From positions 310,001 through 374,000 of the forward strand of contig NZ_CADO01000139.1 in assembly GCF_000285275.1 (NCBI RefSeq): a DNA stretch of 64,000 bases, read 5' to 3'. Of this stretch, positions 18,624 through 26,891 are shown in pieces. The notes beneath the pieces are model-generated. The model was not told the origin of the DNA. It worked only from the letters and a program-made list of their open reading frames with translations, and made no database searches. How positions within the stretch are numbered: position 1 is the stretch's first letter; every line of letters starts with the position of its first letter. The position numbers were made by a program, and so were the translations under genes. This stretch comes from Acetobacter pasteurianus subsp. pasteurianus LMG 1262 = NBRC 106471. Lineage in GTDB: Bacteria > Pseudomonadota > Alphaproteobacteria > Acetobacterales > Acetobacteraceae.

Positions 18624-18849
18624 AGCGTATTGAGCCACCACCATAATTGGTGGTGGAATGTTTGTAAGGATTGGTTCCCTGCTGGGGCGTAAGAGGGGGG
18701 CGATACCAACCAGGCGCAGCGCGCCCGTGGTTTGAGCCGGGGTGATAATAGTGCCGGTGCGGATCATGCGCACACGCAGCAAGCCCAAACCCGGCCAGCA
18801 ACATAAGGGCGACCTTGTGGGGGCGCCGCAATGAAGAAAACTGTTTCAT
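18613..18849 (-). CDS. Small putative lipoprotein
   Basis: A 78-residue lipoprotein. The signal peptide ends in a lipobox (MLLAGFGLAAC) and the mature part is rich in His, Tyr, Gly and Pro (HDPHRHYYHPGSNHGR...), with no recognised domain. The second of two adjacent ATGs (18849) is preferred because GGAGG lies four bases upstream of it. The His/Tyr-rich mature part could bind metals, but that is speculation. First gene of the three-gene minus-strand unit ending with the family-5 binding protein. Confidence 0.6.
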   Translation of the reverse strand: MKQFSSLRRPHKVALMLLAGFGLAACAHDPHRHYYHPGSNHGRAAPGWYRPPLTPQQGTNPYKHSTTNYGGGSIRYDQ

Positions 18850-19119
18850 CATACCTCCAACATAGCGTTGTTTGGGTCTGTTCGCCAAGAACAAAGCAGG
18901 TAGGCGCTGATATGTGGCGTGCAAGCCCGGTGCATTCACATAATGGCAAGAAAATGCGTGAATAATGAGGCCAATGCCGTGGGCAATATGGCTAGGGCAG
19001 GGCATGCCATGTTAGGGATAACGCGTATATGGCGCAGAGGCTGCCATTTCCTTGCCTTATCCTGATGGTAACGGTGAGGCAGTGTGGATGTTGGTGTTGG
19101 ATATAGGGAATAGCGTGGC

Positions 19120-21720
19120 ATGGCGGTAACGGGTCTGGCAGCGGTACTGCTTGTTATTGCATTGCTTTTAGTGGTGGTAAGCACTGTACAGCCCATTGCA
19201 CGCAAGCTGGAACTGTCTGAAACGGTTCTGCTGGCAATTGTGGGCATTATCATCGGTTCTTTGGCAGACGTTGCGCTGCGCAGTTCTCACACCTCGGCCT
19301 TCAACGGCATTGCAGAAGCTTTGCTTGATTTTCCGCTGAACAGTGAAGAATTTCTGCTCATCTTTTTGCCCGCGCTGGTGTTTCAGGGCGCGTTGGCCAT
19401 TGATGTGCGGCGTCTGGCGCATGAAACAGGCACCGTTTTGCTGCTGGCTGTGGTGGCAGTTGTTATTGCCACAGCTACTATTGGTTTTGCGCTTTACCCC
19501 TTTGCCCAGATGCCGCTTGTGGTCTGCCTGCTGCTAGGGTCCATCGTGGCTACGACGGACCCTTCTGCCGTGGCAGGGATTTTCCGAGATATTGGAGCCG
19601 CAACACGCTTGACGCGGCTGGTGGAAGGTGAGGCGCTGCTGAATGATGCTGCGGCCATTTCCATCTTCTCTATTCTTCTGCCCTCCGTCACGCTACACAA
19701 AGCCATTCATCTGGGTGATGCGCTCATCTCCTTCGTGGTCTCCTTTGTGGGGGCGCTGATTGTCGGGGTCGTTGTCGGGCGTCTCACGCTGGTCATGATG
19801 TCTGCCATCGCCAGCTCGGCAGCGGAAATCACGTTGACTGTGGCACTGCCTTACGTGGTGTACATCCTTTCAGATGAAATTCTGGGGGTTTCCGGCGTGG
19901 TGGCTACGGCTGCTGCTGGGCTTACGCTTTCTGTTTACGGGCCATCCACCATTCGGCCGCAAACATGGCTGTTTCTCAATCAGCTTTGGCAGCAATTGGT
20001 GTTCTGGGCGGGGTCCTTGGTGTTTGTGCTGGCCTCCATGCTGGTGCCGCGCCTGCTGGTGGGTATGACCCGGTGGGACTGGGTGCTTATCCTTATTGCC
20101 AGCGTGGCGGGTTTGGCTGCACGTGCAGCCGTGGTGTTTGGTATGCTGCCTTTGCTGGCATGGACACGCCTTTCCCCACCCGTGCCCACACCGTTTAAGG
20201 TGACAATGGTGTGGGGTGGTTTGCGTGGGGCCATTACGCTGGCGCTGGCGCTGGCTGTTACGGAAAACGAGCACGTTTCCACTCCTGTTGCGCATTTTAT
20301 CGGTATTATCGCCACGGGCTTTGTGTTGATCACGCTGCTTGTTAACGGCACCACGCTGCGTTCACTCGTGCTGTTTCTCAAGCTCGATCGGCTTTCCCCC
20401 ATTGATGAGGCCATGCGGCATCAGGTGCTCAGCATCGGGTTGGGTAATGTGTGCACCCGCGCCAAGGAACTGGGGGATGAACTCGGCTTTAGTGCAGACG
20501 CCTCACGTTCGGTGGTCGATCATCTGGCGCGCCGGGCAGAGGAAGAACAGGCTGCCAATGAGTTTGACCGCGCATTATCGGACATTCAGCGCGTTAATCT
20601 GGCACTGATCACCATAGCCAGCCAGGAACGCTCCATGTTGCTGGATCTGTTCCGTATGCAGGGGCTTTCCCGCCGTGTGATGGAAACACTGCTGCGGTCT
20701 TCCGAAGCTGCTATTGATGGCGCGCGGCTGGAAGGGCGTTTGGGCTATGTGCGGGCGTTGCGTAAACGGTTAAGCCCATCCTTGCGCTTTAAGGCCGCGC
20801 AGTGGGTGCATAACCATTTGCGTCTGGATCGGCCGCTAATGCTGTGCATGGCAGAACGGTTTGAAATGCTGATGGTGGCGCATTTTATTTCCATTTCGCT
20901 CACACGTTTCATGCACGAACGGCTGGAACCCACATTGGGCAGCCGTATTGGAGAAATTGTGGCCGAGGTGCTTTCTCGCCAGCGCAAGCTGCTGGATGAG
21001 GCACTGGAAACCTTGCGCCTGCATTATCACGGCTATGCCGAGGCGCTGGAAAACCGGATTTTCCGCCAGATTGCTCTGCGGTTGGAAAGCGAGGAATATA
21101 CAACCCTGCTTTCAGAATCCCTTATCAGTGATGAACTGAGCCGCGAATTGCTGAAAGAGCTGGAACGCCGCAGGCATCGTCTGGTCAAGCGGATGAGCTT
21201 TGATCTGCGCAGCGGCATAGAAGACCGGCTGAAGCATGCCGCCATCTTCAAGGGCCTGCCGGGGGCGGAACTGCATGATCTGGCCACCACTACATCGCTA
21301 CGCTTTGTGGCCCCGCAGGAGGTTATCTGCCGGAAGGGGCGCAAGATGCGCGCCATCTATTTTATTAGCGCAGGTTTGGCGGAAAGCCACGTGGCCGGGG
21401 CCGATGTGCTGTATGGCGCAGGGGATCTGATAGGCGCGCAAGAGGCCTTGCATGGCTGGCGCTGCCCCGGCACCATCCGTGCCGTGCAGTTTGGGCACTT
21501 TATGGTGATTACGGCCAGCCGCTTCCAGCGCCTGATTGAAGATTACCCCGTGGTGCTGGAAAATATTCAGAACATCTTGCGCAAGCGTGAAGCCGGAGAG
21601 CGGCCTATTGCGCTGTTGCCCGGTGCAAACCGTAAGGTGGAAGATGATGCAGGCAAAGATGCGCTGATGCTGTTGGCGCCCAAAAGCCAGCTACCGCCTG
21701 CGTCCGAAACAAAGGAATAA
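19120..21720 (+). CDS. CPA1-family cation/proton antiporter with C-terminal cyclic-nucleotide-domain-like module
   Basis: Inner-membrane Na+(K+)/H+ antiporter, 866 residues. The N-terminal 420 residues hold about 12 transmembrane segments with the NHE/NhaP signatures TTDPSAVAGIF and VEGEALLNDAAAISIF, the latter bearing the ND pair of electroneutral exchangers. A long cytoplasmic helical region follows (about 430-700). After it comes a CAP_ED-like fold (HAAIFKGLPGAELHDLATTTS ... IYFISAGLAE ... LYGAGDLIGAQEAL), resembling a cyclic-nucleotide-binding regulator domain. Exported ions cannot be predicted; a role in pH and acid homeostasis is an inference. Flanked by a strong terminator. Confidence 0.88.
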   Translation: MAVTGLAAVLLVIALLLVVVSTVQPIARKLELSETVLLAIVGIIIGSLADVALRSSHTSAFNGIAEALLDFPLNSEEFLLIFLPALVFQGALAIDVRRLAHETGTVLLLAVVAVVIATATIGFALYPFAQMPLVVCLLLGSIVATTDPSAVAGIFRDIGAATRLTRLVEGEALLNDAAAISIFSILLPSVTLHKAIHLGDALISFVVSFVGALIVGVVVGRLTLVMMSAIASSAAEITLTVALPYVVYILSDEILGVSGVVATAAAGLTLSVYGPSTIRPQTWLFLNQLWQQLVFWAGSLVFVLASMLVPRLLVGMTRWDWVLILIASVAGLAARAAVVFGMLPLLAWTRLSPPVPTPFKVTMVWGGLRGAITLALALAVTENEHVSTPVAHFIGIIATGFVLITLLVNGTTLRSLVLFLKLDRLSPIDEAMRHQVLSIGLGNVCTRAKELGDELGFSADASRSVVDHLARRAEEEQAANEFDRALSDIQRVNLALITIASQERSMLLDLFRMQGLSRRVMETLLRSSEAAIDGARLEGRLGYVRALRKRLSPSLRFKAAQWVHNHLRLDRPLMLCMAERFEMLMVAHFISISLTRFMHERLEPTLGSRIGEIVAEVLSRQRKLLDEALETLRLHYHGYAEALENRIFRQIALRLESEEYTTLLSESLISDELSRELLKELERRRHRLVKRMSFDLRSGIEDRLKHAAIFKGLPGAELHDLATTTSLRFVAPQEVICRKGRKMRAIYFISAGLAESHVAGADVLYGAGDLIGAQEALHGWRCPGTIRAVQFGHFMVITASRFQRLIEDYPVVLENIQNILRKREAGERPIALLPGANRKVEDDAGKDALMLLAPKSQLPPASETKE

Positions 21721-21742
21721 ATGGCCTTAATAATGCGGGCAT

Positions 21743-21781
21743 AAAAAACGGCGCGGAGCCAACAGGCCCGCGCCGTTTTTT
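21743..21781. terminator. Bidirectional terminator
   Basis: AAAAAACGGCGCGG (21743-21756) pairs with CCGCGCCGTTTTTT (21768-21781), a strong intrinsic terminator serving the antiporter gene and, on the other strand, the HdeD-like gene. Confidence 0.9.
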
Positions 21782-21800
21782 GTAGAACACGCTGTAGGTT

Positions 21801-22352
21801 TTACAGGCGGGTAATGGGCGGCGGCAGGGAGTTGCTCTGGCGCAGGGCAAGGCCAATTTGCAGCCAGCTTATGCCGCTTACAATCAGTTCCGCGCCAACA
21901 AATGTGCCAATCAGCCACAGGCCAGACCACGGCAGGGTGAAGTACAGGCACAGGCCTACAAGCAGGCTGATAAGCCCGCTACCCAGAATAATCACCCAGC
22001 CGGGCATACCGCGTGCCTGCAGGGCCAGAACGCAGCGCAGCACACCCACAACCACAAAGCAGGCAGATACAAAAATGGTAATGGCAACAGAGCCCGTGGC
22101 TGGTTCTTCTATAAGAAGGTAACCGCCAGCAGCGTAAAGCAGCCCGCATAGCAGGGAAAAAATAAAGCCGCCCCAATCACGCACGGCAAAGGCATGTACC
22201 ACCTGCATAATGCCGGCCACAATCAGCAGCGCGCCAATAAAGATGGTGCTGGCAAGGGTGACGGAAACCGCATCAATACAGGCAATAAAGCCCAATACAA
22301 TCAGGGCGAGACCCAACGCCACGAATAGCCCCCATTTTTTAGCAAATGGCAT
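21801..22352 (-). CDS. HdeD family acid-resistance membrane protein (DUF308)
   Basis: A 183-residue inner-membrane protein with about six hydrophobic segments arranged as internal repeats (LALIVLGFIACIDAV, GALLIVAGIMQVVHAF, GLISLLVGLCLYF, GAELIVSGISWLQIG). This is the HdeD/DUF308 pattern. In E. coli HdeD supports acid resistance at high cell density; the molecular role is unknown. The ATG at 22352 is preferred because AAAGGA precedes it and the first membrane span follows; an upstream in-frame start at 22442 runs over the rpsD promoter region. Confidence 0.85.
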   Translation of the reverse strand: MPFAKKWGLFVALGLALIVLGFIACIDAVSVTLASTIFIGALLIVAGIMQVVHAFAVRDWGGFIFSLLCGLLYAAGGYLLIEEPATGSVAITIFVSACFVVVGVLRCVLALQARGMPGWVIILGSGLISLLVGLCLYFTLPWSGLWLIGTFVGAELIVSGISWLQIGLALRQSNSLPPPITRL

Positions 22353-22435
22353 GCTGAGCAATCCTTTCTTTTCAATTTTATGTGCCGATGGCACGACTAT
22401 GCACTGCACAATGGCAGAAAGCGCAACGGAAAAAG

Positions 22436-22464
22436 TTGACACTGCGCCCGGGGTTTCGTAATTC
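22436..22464 (+). promoter_or_regulatory. Sigma-70-type promoter for rpsD
   Basis: A perfect -35 TTGACA (22436-22441) is followed after 17 bases by TAATTC (22459-22464). It points to rpsD and predicts a leader of about 150 bases. It is the best consensus promoter I found in the window. Confidence 0.6.
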
Positions 22465-22497
22465 CTGCCTCCATTGCCGGGAATGTGGACAAATCGG

Positions 22498-22562
22498 CCA
22501 GTAGGGGCACATACCCCGCTGGTAATACGGTTTGCGCCCGCTCCGATCCGTGGTGGACGGAG
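22498..22562 (+). promoter_or_regulatory. Structured leader of rpsD mRNA
   Basis: The leader holds a hairpin CCAG..GGGG/CCCC..CTGG (22498-22522) and a second one, CTCCG/CGGAG (22541-22562) with an alternative inner TCCGT/ACGGA. S4 represses its own mRNA in other bacteria, so this may be an S4-binding leader. It does not match a motif I can name. Confidence 0.35.
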
Positions 22563-22624
22563 ACTACCGGTGTAACGACGGACATCTGCCCGATGTTCCG
22601 CCTGTTAAGAGAGAAGAGCGCACT

Positions 22625-23242
22625 ATGAGCAAGCGCCTTGAGAGCAAGTATAAAATTAACCGTCGCCTTGGTGTAAACCTGTGGGGTCGCGCCAAATCTC
22701 CGGTTAACCGTCGCGAATATGGCCCGGGCCAGCATGGCCAGCGCCGTAAGGGCAAGCCGTCTGACTTCTCTGTTCAGCTGATGGCCAAGCAGAAGCTGAA
22801 GGGTTACTACGGCAACATTACAGAAAAGCAGTTCCGCCGCTATTATCAGGAAGCCGTGCGCCGCAAGGGTGATACGTCTGAAAACCTGATCAACCTGCTG
22901 GAACGCCGTCTGGATGCCGTTGTATACCGGATGAAGTTTGCGATCACGCCGTTCGCTTCCCGTCAGTTCATCAGCCACGGCCACATTTTGGTTAACGGCA
23001 AGAAGATGAACATCCCTTCCTACCTCGTGAAGGATGGTGACGTTATCGAAGTGCGTGAAAAGTCCAAGCAGCTGGCTATCGTTCTGGATGCCGCACAGTC
23101 TTCCGAACGCGATGTGCCGGAATACATGGAAGTAGATCATCGCCAGATGAAGGGTACGTATCTGCGTGGCCCGCAGCTTTCCGATGTGCCGTATCCGGTG
23201 CAGATGGAACCGAATCTGGTGGTCGAATACTACTCCCGTTAA
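22625..23242 (+). CDS. rpsD: 30S ribosomal protein uS4
   Basis: Ribosomal protein uS4, 205 residues, a primary 16S rRNA-binding and assembly-initiating protein. It begins [21 protein letters not shown] and contains the S4 RNA-binding domain ([16 protein letters not shown] ... [22 protein letters not shown]). The ATG at 22625 follows a purine-rich AGAGAGAAGAG; the longer frame from 22532 is leader sequence. It stands alone rather than in the rpsM-rpsK-rpoA operon. Confidence 0.97.
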   Translation: MSKRLESKYKINRRLGVNLWGRAKSPVNRREYGPGQHGQRRKGKPSDFSVQLMAKQKLKGYYGNITEKQFRRYYQEAVRRKGDTSENLINLLERRLDAVVYRMKFAITPFASRQFISHGHILVNGKKMNIPSYLVKDGDVIEVREKSKQLAIVLDAAQSSERDVPEYMEVDHRQMKGTYLRGPQLSDVPYPVQMEPNLVVEYYSR

Positions 23243-23270
23243 TCGGCGTTTAGGTTCGTTTTATGCCGCG

Positions 23271-23315
23271 CCGGGTGGAGGTGTTTCTCTCCATCCGGCG
23301 TTTGCCGTTTTTACT
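23271..23315 (+). terminator. Probable terminator after rpsD
   Basis: CCGGGTGGAG (23271-23280) pairs with CTCCATCCGG (23289-23298, one wobble pair), followed by T-rich CGTTTGCCGTTTTTA. It lies between rpsD and prfC. Confidence 0.5.
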
Positions 23316-23341
23316 CATGTTTGTTTCGGAACAGAGCCCTT

Positions 23342-24889
23342 ATGTCTGATACCGCATCCGCCCCTCTTAGCAGTGATATTACCCGCCGCCGGACCTTTGC
23401 TATTATCTCGCATCCGGATGCCGGTAAAACCACGCTGACAGAACGGATATTGCGGGCTGGTGGGGCTATTCAGATGGCGGGCAACGTGCGCGCCAAGGGT
23501 GAACGCCGCCGCACACGGTCTGACTGGATGGGCATTGAGCGGGACCGCGGGATTTCCGTTGTCAGTTCAGTGATGACGTTTGATTACGGCGGCTGTGTGT
23601 TCAACCTGCTTGATACGCCCGGACATGAAGACTTCTCGGAAGATACCTACCGTACCCTAACAGCCGTTGATTCCGCCGTAATGGTGATTGACGCCGCCAA
23701 GGGTATTGAAGATCGGACACGCAAGCTGTTCGAGATTTGCCGTTTGCGCGATATTCCGATTGTCACCTTCATCAACAAGATGGACCGTGAGGCGCAGGAC
23801 CCGTTTGCCCTGCTAGATGAAATTGCATCATCCCTCGCGCTGGATACATCGCCTGCCACATGGCCGGTTGGGCGTGCGGCCAAATTTGTTGGCACGTACG
23901 ATATCCTCACCAAAAAGCTGCACACAACGGTTGATCTGCCAGAAGATGATGCCCGCCTTGTGCAGATGCGTGAGGAACTGGAACTGGTAGAAGCCGCGCT
24001 GCCAGAGTTTGATAAAGAATCCTTCGATGCCGGGCACCTTACCCCTGTGTTCTTCGGGAGTGCGATGAAGGAAATCGGGGTGACTGATCTGCTGGACGCA
24101 TTGGTAGCCTTTGGCCCACCACCGCGTGACCAAGCCGCAGAAACCCGCGTGGTAAAGGCCACGGAGCCAAACATGACGGCACTGGTGTTCAAAATTCAGG
24201 CGAATATGGACCCCAACCACCGTGACCGTATTGCCTTTGCCCGTATCTGTTCCGGAAAACTCAGCCGTGGCATGCGCCTTAAGCACACGCGTACGGGCAA
24301 AAGTTTTGCCGTGCATACGCCTCAGTTCTTTTTTGCGCAGGATCGGCATCTGGCAGAAGAAGCCTTTGCGGGCGATGTGGTGGGTATTCCCAACCACGGC
24401 ACCTTGCGTATTGGTGATACACTGACGGAAGGTGAGGATATCCAGTTTACCGGCGTGCCACACTTTGCTCCAGAAATTCTGCGCCGCGTGCGGCTGGATG
24501 ATGCCATGAAGGCCAAAAAGCTCAAGCAGGCGCTGGTGCAGTTGGCAGAAGAAGGCGTGGTGCAGTTGTTCCGCCCGCAAGATGGTGCGCAGCCTATTGT
24601 TGGGGTGGTGGGCACCTTGCAGCTTGATGTGCTGCAATCTCGCCTGAAAGCAGAATACGGCGTGGCTATTGGCTTTGATTCCACGCCTTATTCTCTGGCC
24701 CGCTGGATTACCGGCCCGCGTGAGAAAATTGAGGCCTTTGCCGCAGCACATCGCTCCGCCATGGCGGATGATCTGGATGATGATCCGGTATTTCTGGCCA
24801 CATCAGCGTTTATGATGCGCCGCACAGAAGAACAGAACCCGGATATCAGCTTCCATGATATCAAGCAGATTGGTGTGGAAATTAAATAA
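23342..24889 (+). CDS. prfC: Peptide chain release factor 3
   Basis: GTPase RF3 (515 residues) that recycles RF1/RF2 from the ribosome after termination. The P loop is HPDAGKTTLTE, the switch I region carries the RF3-specific SDWMGIERDRGISVVSSVM, G3 is DTPGHEDF and G4 is NKMDRE. The C-terminal RF3 domain ends with the usual conserved block. The ATG at 23342 gives the standard N-terminus (MSDTAS...RRRTFAIISHPDAGK). It stands alone and is followed by a terminator. Confidence 0.96.
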   Translation: MSDTASAPLSSDITRRRTFAIISHPDAGKTTLTERILRAGGAIQMAGNVRAKGERRRTRSDWMGIERDRGISVVSSVMTFDYGGCVFNLLDTPGHEDFSEDTYRTLTAVDSAVMVIDAAKGIEDRTRKLFEICRLRDIPIVTFINKMDREAQDPFALLDEIASSLALDTSPATWPVGRAAKFVGTYDILTKKLHTTVDLPEDDARLVQMREELELVEAALPEFDKESFDAGHLTPVFFGSAMKEIGVTDLLDALVAFGPPPRDQAAETRVVKATEPNMTALVFKIQANMDPNHRDRIAFARICSGKLSRGMRLKHTRTGKSFAVHTPQFFFAQDRHLAEEAFAGDVVGIPNHGTLRIGDTLTEGEDIQFTGVPHFAPEILRRVRLDDAMKAKKLKQALVQLAEEGVVQLFRPQDGAQPIVGVVGTLQLDVLQSRLKAEYGVAIGFDSTPYSLARWITGPREKIEAFAAAHRSAMADDLDDDPVFLATSAFMMRRTEEQNPDISFHDIKQIGVEIK

Positions 24890-24896
24890 GTCGTGC

Positions 24897-24929
24897 AATG
24901 CCGCGTATCAGAAGATGCGCGGCATTTTA
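24897..24929. terminator. Terminator shared by prfC and the NUDIX gene
   Basis: AATGCCGCG (24897-24905) pairs with CGCGGCATT (24918-24926), followed by TTAC. It overlaps the 3-prime end of the convergent minus-strand gene. Confidence 0.7.
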
Positions 24930-25645
24930 CTTTTTACGTCATGCTTCAAAAGATACTGGCTGGTTGGTAAAATGGCGTTTTGCCCCAGCCATGTTGTGAC
25001 ATTTTGCGCAGGCACACAGGCCAGCATGTCGTATTCTTTGTTGGCATGTTGTTTCCAGCTTTCTTCCACTTTTGTAAAAGCAAGCTGAGTTTCTAACACA
25101 AGCCCAATATCCAACACGCGGGTATGAGGGTGCCGCACTGCCATAAGTGGCTGCCCAACCTTTAGGCTTTTGGCATCCAGCCCCAGTTCTTCTGTAGCCT
25201 CTGCTAAAATCTGCTCGGTCAGATTGACGCTTTGCGTATCGGTGCGTTTTTCAATGCTGCCAGCAGGCGGGCTTTGCCAGAAATTTCCCTGATAAATGGA
25301 AGATGGGTTGCGCCGGCCTAATACGTATCCATCTGGCGTATGTACCAGCCCCACCACGGCTAATGGTTGCAGGCGCAGAAAAGGAAAAAGTGCGGGGTTC
25401 TTCATTTGCGCAAATACGCGGCGATACTCTGTCCAATAGCCTTTAATGGCTGTGCGCGTTACGCAGGATGCAGAAAATACGCAGCCATTAAACAGGGCTG
25501 GCGTTGTTGCACAGGCTTGCTGCCATAGATGCGTGATTTCCTGTTCAACATCTTCCGGAGCCGCCGGAGGTGGGGCTTCCACATCAATGCGGAAGGAAGC
25601 AGAAAGGGGCAGGGCAGGCCACGGGCCACCAAAAGAACGGGTCAT
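24908..25645 (-). CDS. NUDIX-domain-like hydrolase
   Basis: A 245-residue protein. Its C-terminal half (from about residue 90) resembles a NUDIX domain: PLAVVGLVHTPDGYVLGRR, then a NUDIX-box-like stretch with PPAGSIEK ... LAEATEELGLD. The REXXEEXG core is altered (AEATEELG, Arg replaced), and the box has an insertion between the leading Gly and the Glu helix. It may hydrolyse a nucleoside-diphosphate derivative, or may be impaired. The N-terminal half is not recognised. The ATG at 25645 lies beyond the icd terminator, which argues against the longer frame starting at 25750. Confidence 0.65.
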   Translation of the reverse strand: MTRSFGGPWPALPLSASFRIDVEAPPPAAPEDVEQEITHLWQQACATTPALFNGCVFSASCVTRTAIKGYWTEYRRVFAQMKNPALFPFLRLQPLAVVGLVHTPDGYVLGRRNPSSIYQGNFWQSPPAGSIEKRTDTQSVNLTEQILAEATEELGLDAKSLKVGQPLMAVRHPHTRVLDIGLVLETQLAFTKVEESWKQHANKEYDMLACVPAQNVTTWLGQNAILPTSQYLLKHDVKSKMPRIF

Positions 25646-25676
25646 GCCGTAACCTAATGCGATATATGGCCAAAAG

Positions 25677-25702
25677 AAAAGGGAGCCACTAGGGCTCCCT
25701 TT
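25677..25702 (-). terminator. Terminator after icd
   Basis: GGGAGCC (25681-25687) pairs with GGCTCCC (25693-25699), with AAAA before and TTT after. Read on the minus strand it is an intrinsic terminator with the tail TTTTCTTTT. Confidence 0.8.
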
Positions 25703-25742
25703 CCATCGCAATCGGTTTTTTGAACAGCCGGACTGCTCAATA

Positions 25743-26774
25743 TCAGGCAACGGCCTGTTTCAGAGCTGCCGTCAGATCCTTTGTGGTGGCATTGCCGCCC
25801 AGATCCTTCGTGCGCACCGTACCGTTGGTGATAACCTTTTTGATACCGGCATCAATACGGTCAGCCAGATCATTACGGTTTACATGGCGCAGCATCATAA
25901 CGGCTGCCAGCAGCAGAGCCAGCGGGTTGGCAATGCCTTTGCCTGCGATATCTGGCGCAGAACCGTGCACGGCTTCAAACACAGCGGCTTTTTCACCAAT
26001 GTTTGCACCTGGTGCCATACCCAAGCCACCAACCAGACCGGCCGTAAGGTCGGAAAGGATGTCACCAAACAGGTTGGTGGTCACAATCACATCAAACTGC
26101 CACGGGTTGATAACAAGCTGCATGGCGCAGGCATCTACAATCCGTTCATTGAATTCAATGCGGCCCTTGTATTCTTCTGCAACCTTGCGGCCTTCTTCAA
26201 GGAACAGGCCTGTCAGCAGTTTGAGGATATTGGCCTTGTGAACAATGGTCACCGTTTTACGGTTGTTCTTTACCGCATATTCAAAGGCAAACTTTACAAT
26301 CCGGCGGCATTCTGCGCGGGAGTTAAAGCCGGAGCTTAGCGCAATACCCTTGGGGTCATCCCCCACCGGAATGTAGTGTTCCATTGCTGCGTAATAACCT
26401 TCAAGGTTTTCACGGAACAGAACAAGGTCGATATCATCAAACCGACCACCGGGAATGATGGTTTTGGTTGGGCGCAGGTTGGCAAACAGGCCAAATTCCT
26501 GACGCAGGGTTACGTTGATGGATTTGAACCCACCACCAACTGGAGTTGTCAGCGGGCCTTTCAGGGCCAGGCCCGTGCGCCGGATGCTTTCAATTGTCTG
26601 CTTGGGCAGCGGGTCATTTACCGCGTCCACACCCGCCATACCGGCCAGTTGGCGGTCCCATACAAATGGGGCCCCAACGGTATCCAGAATTTCGGTAACT
26701 GATTCAACAATTTCAGGGCCGATGCCATCACCTGCAATAAGAGTGGCTGGAATGGTCTTGCTGTCTGTCGTCAT
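25743..26774 (-). CDS. icd: NAD-dependent isocitrate dehydrogenase
   Basis: Isocitrate/isopropylmalate dehydrogenase family enzyme, 343 residues. The substrate-binding segment [20 protein letters not shown] is the pattern of NAD-type (IDH3-like) isocitrate dehydrogenases rather than isopropylmalate dehydrogenase. GDGIGPEI, the metal ligands in [10 protein letters not shown] and the terminal [18 protein letters not shown] are all present. It converts isocitrate to 2-oxoglutarate in the citric acid cycle, the same cycle as the aarA and aarC products further along. The homologous isopropylmalate or tartrate enzymes are less likely. Confidence 0.88.
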   Translation of the reverse strand: MTTDSKTIPATLIAGDGIGPEIVESVTEILDTVGAPFVWDRQLAGMAGVDAVNDPLPKQTIESIRRTGLALKGPLTTPVGGGFKSINVTLRQEFGLFANLRPTKTIIPGGRFDDIDLVLFRENLEGYYAAMEHYIPVGDDPKGIALSSGFNSRAECRRIVKFAFEYAVKNNRKTVTIVHKANILKLLTGLFLEEGRKVAEEYKGRIEFNERIVDACAMQLVINPWQFDVIVTTNLFGDILSDLTAGLVGGLGMAPGANIGEKAAVFEAVHGSAPDIAGKGIANPLALLLAAVMMLRHVNRNDLADRIDAGIKKVITNGTVRTKDLGGNATTKDLTAALKQAVA

Positions 26775-26865
26775 TCTGAGAAGCTCCCTTCAACTTCGTA
26801 GCCTGTTTTGCGCCCGTTTTACGGTGCATGCGATTCTCAATTTCGTGACTAGAGGGGAAAGACTC

Positions 26866-26891
26866 CGCCTCTCACGCCCTCTTGAGAGGCG
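26866..26891 (-). terminator. Hairpin at the end of pepP
   Basis: CGCCTCTC (26866-26873) pairs with GAGAGGCG (26884-26891). The stem overlaps the pepP stop codon and is followed on the minus strand by GAGTCTTTCCCC, a weak T-run. Confidence 0.5.

Noticed and set aside
23828-24751. 307-codon frame on the minus strand
   Set aside because: Antisense to prfC, a firmly identified GTPase gene.
25646-25750. 35-codon N-terminal extension of the NUDIX gene
   Set aside because: It would begin inside the icd coding end and run through the icd terminator; the ATG at 25645 is more plausible.
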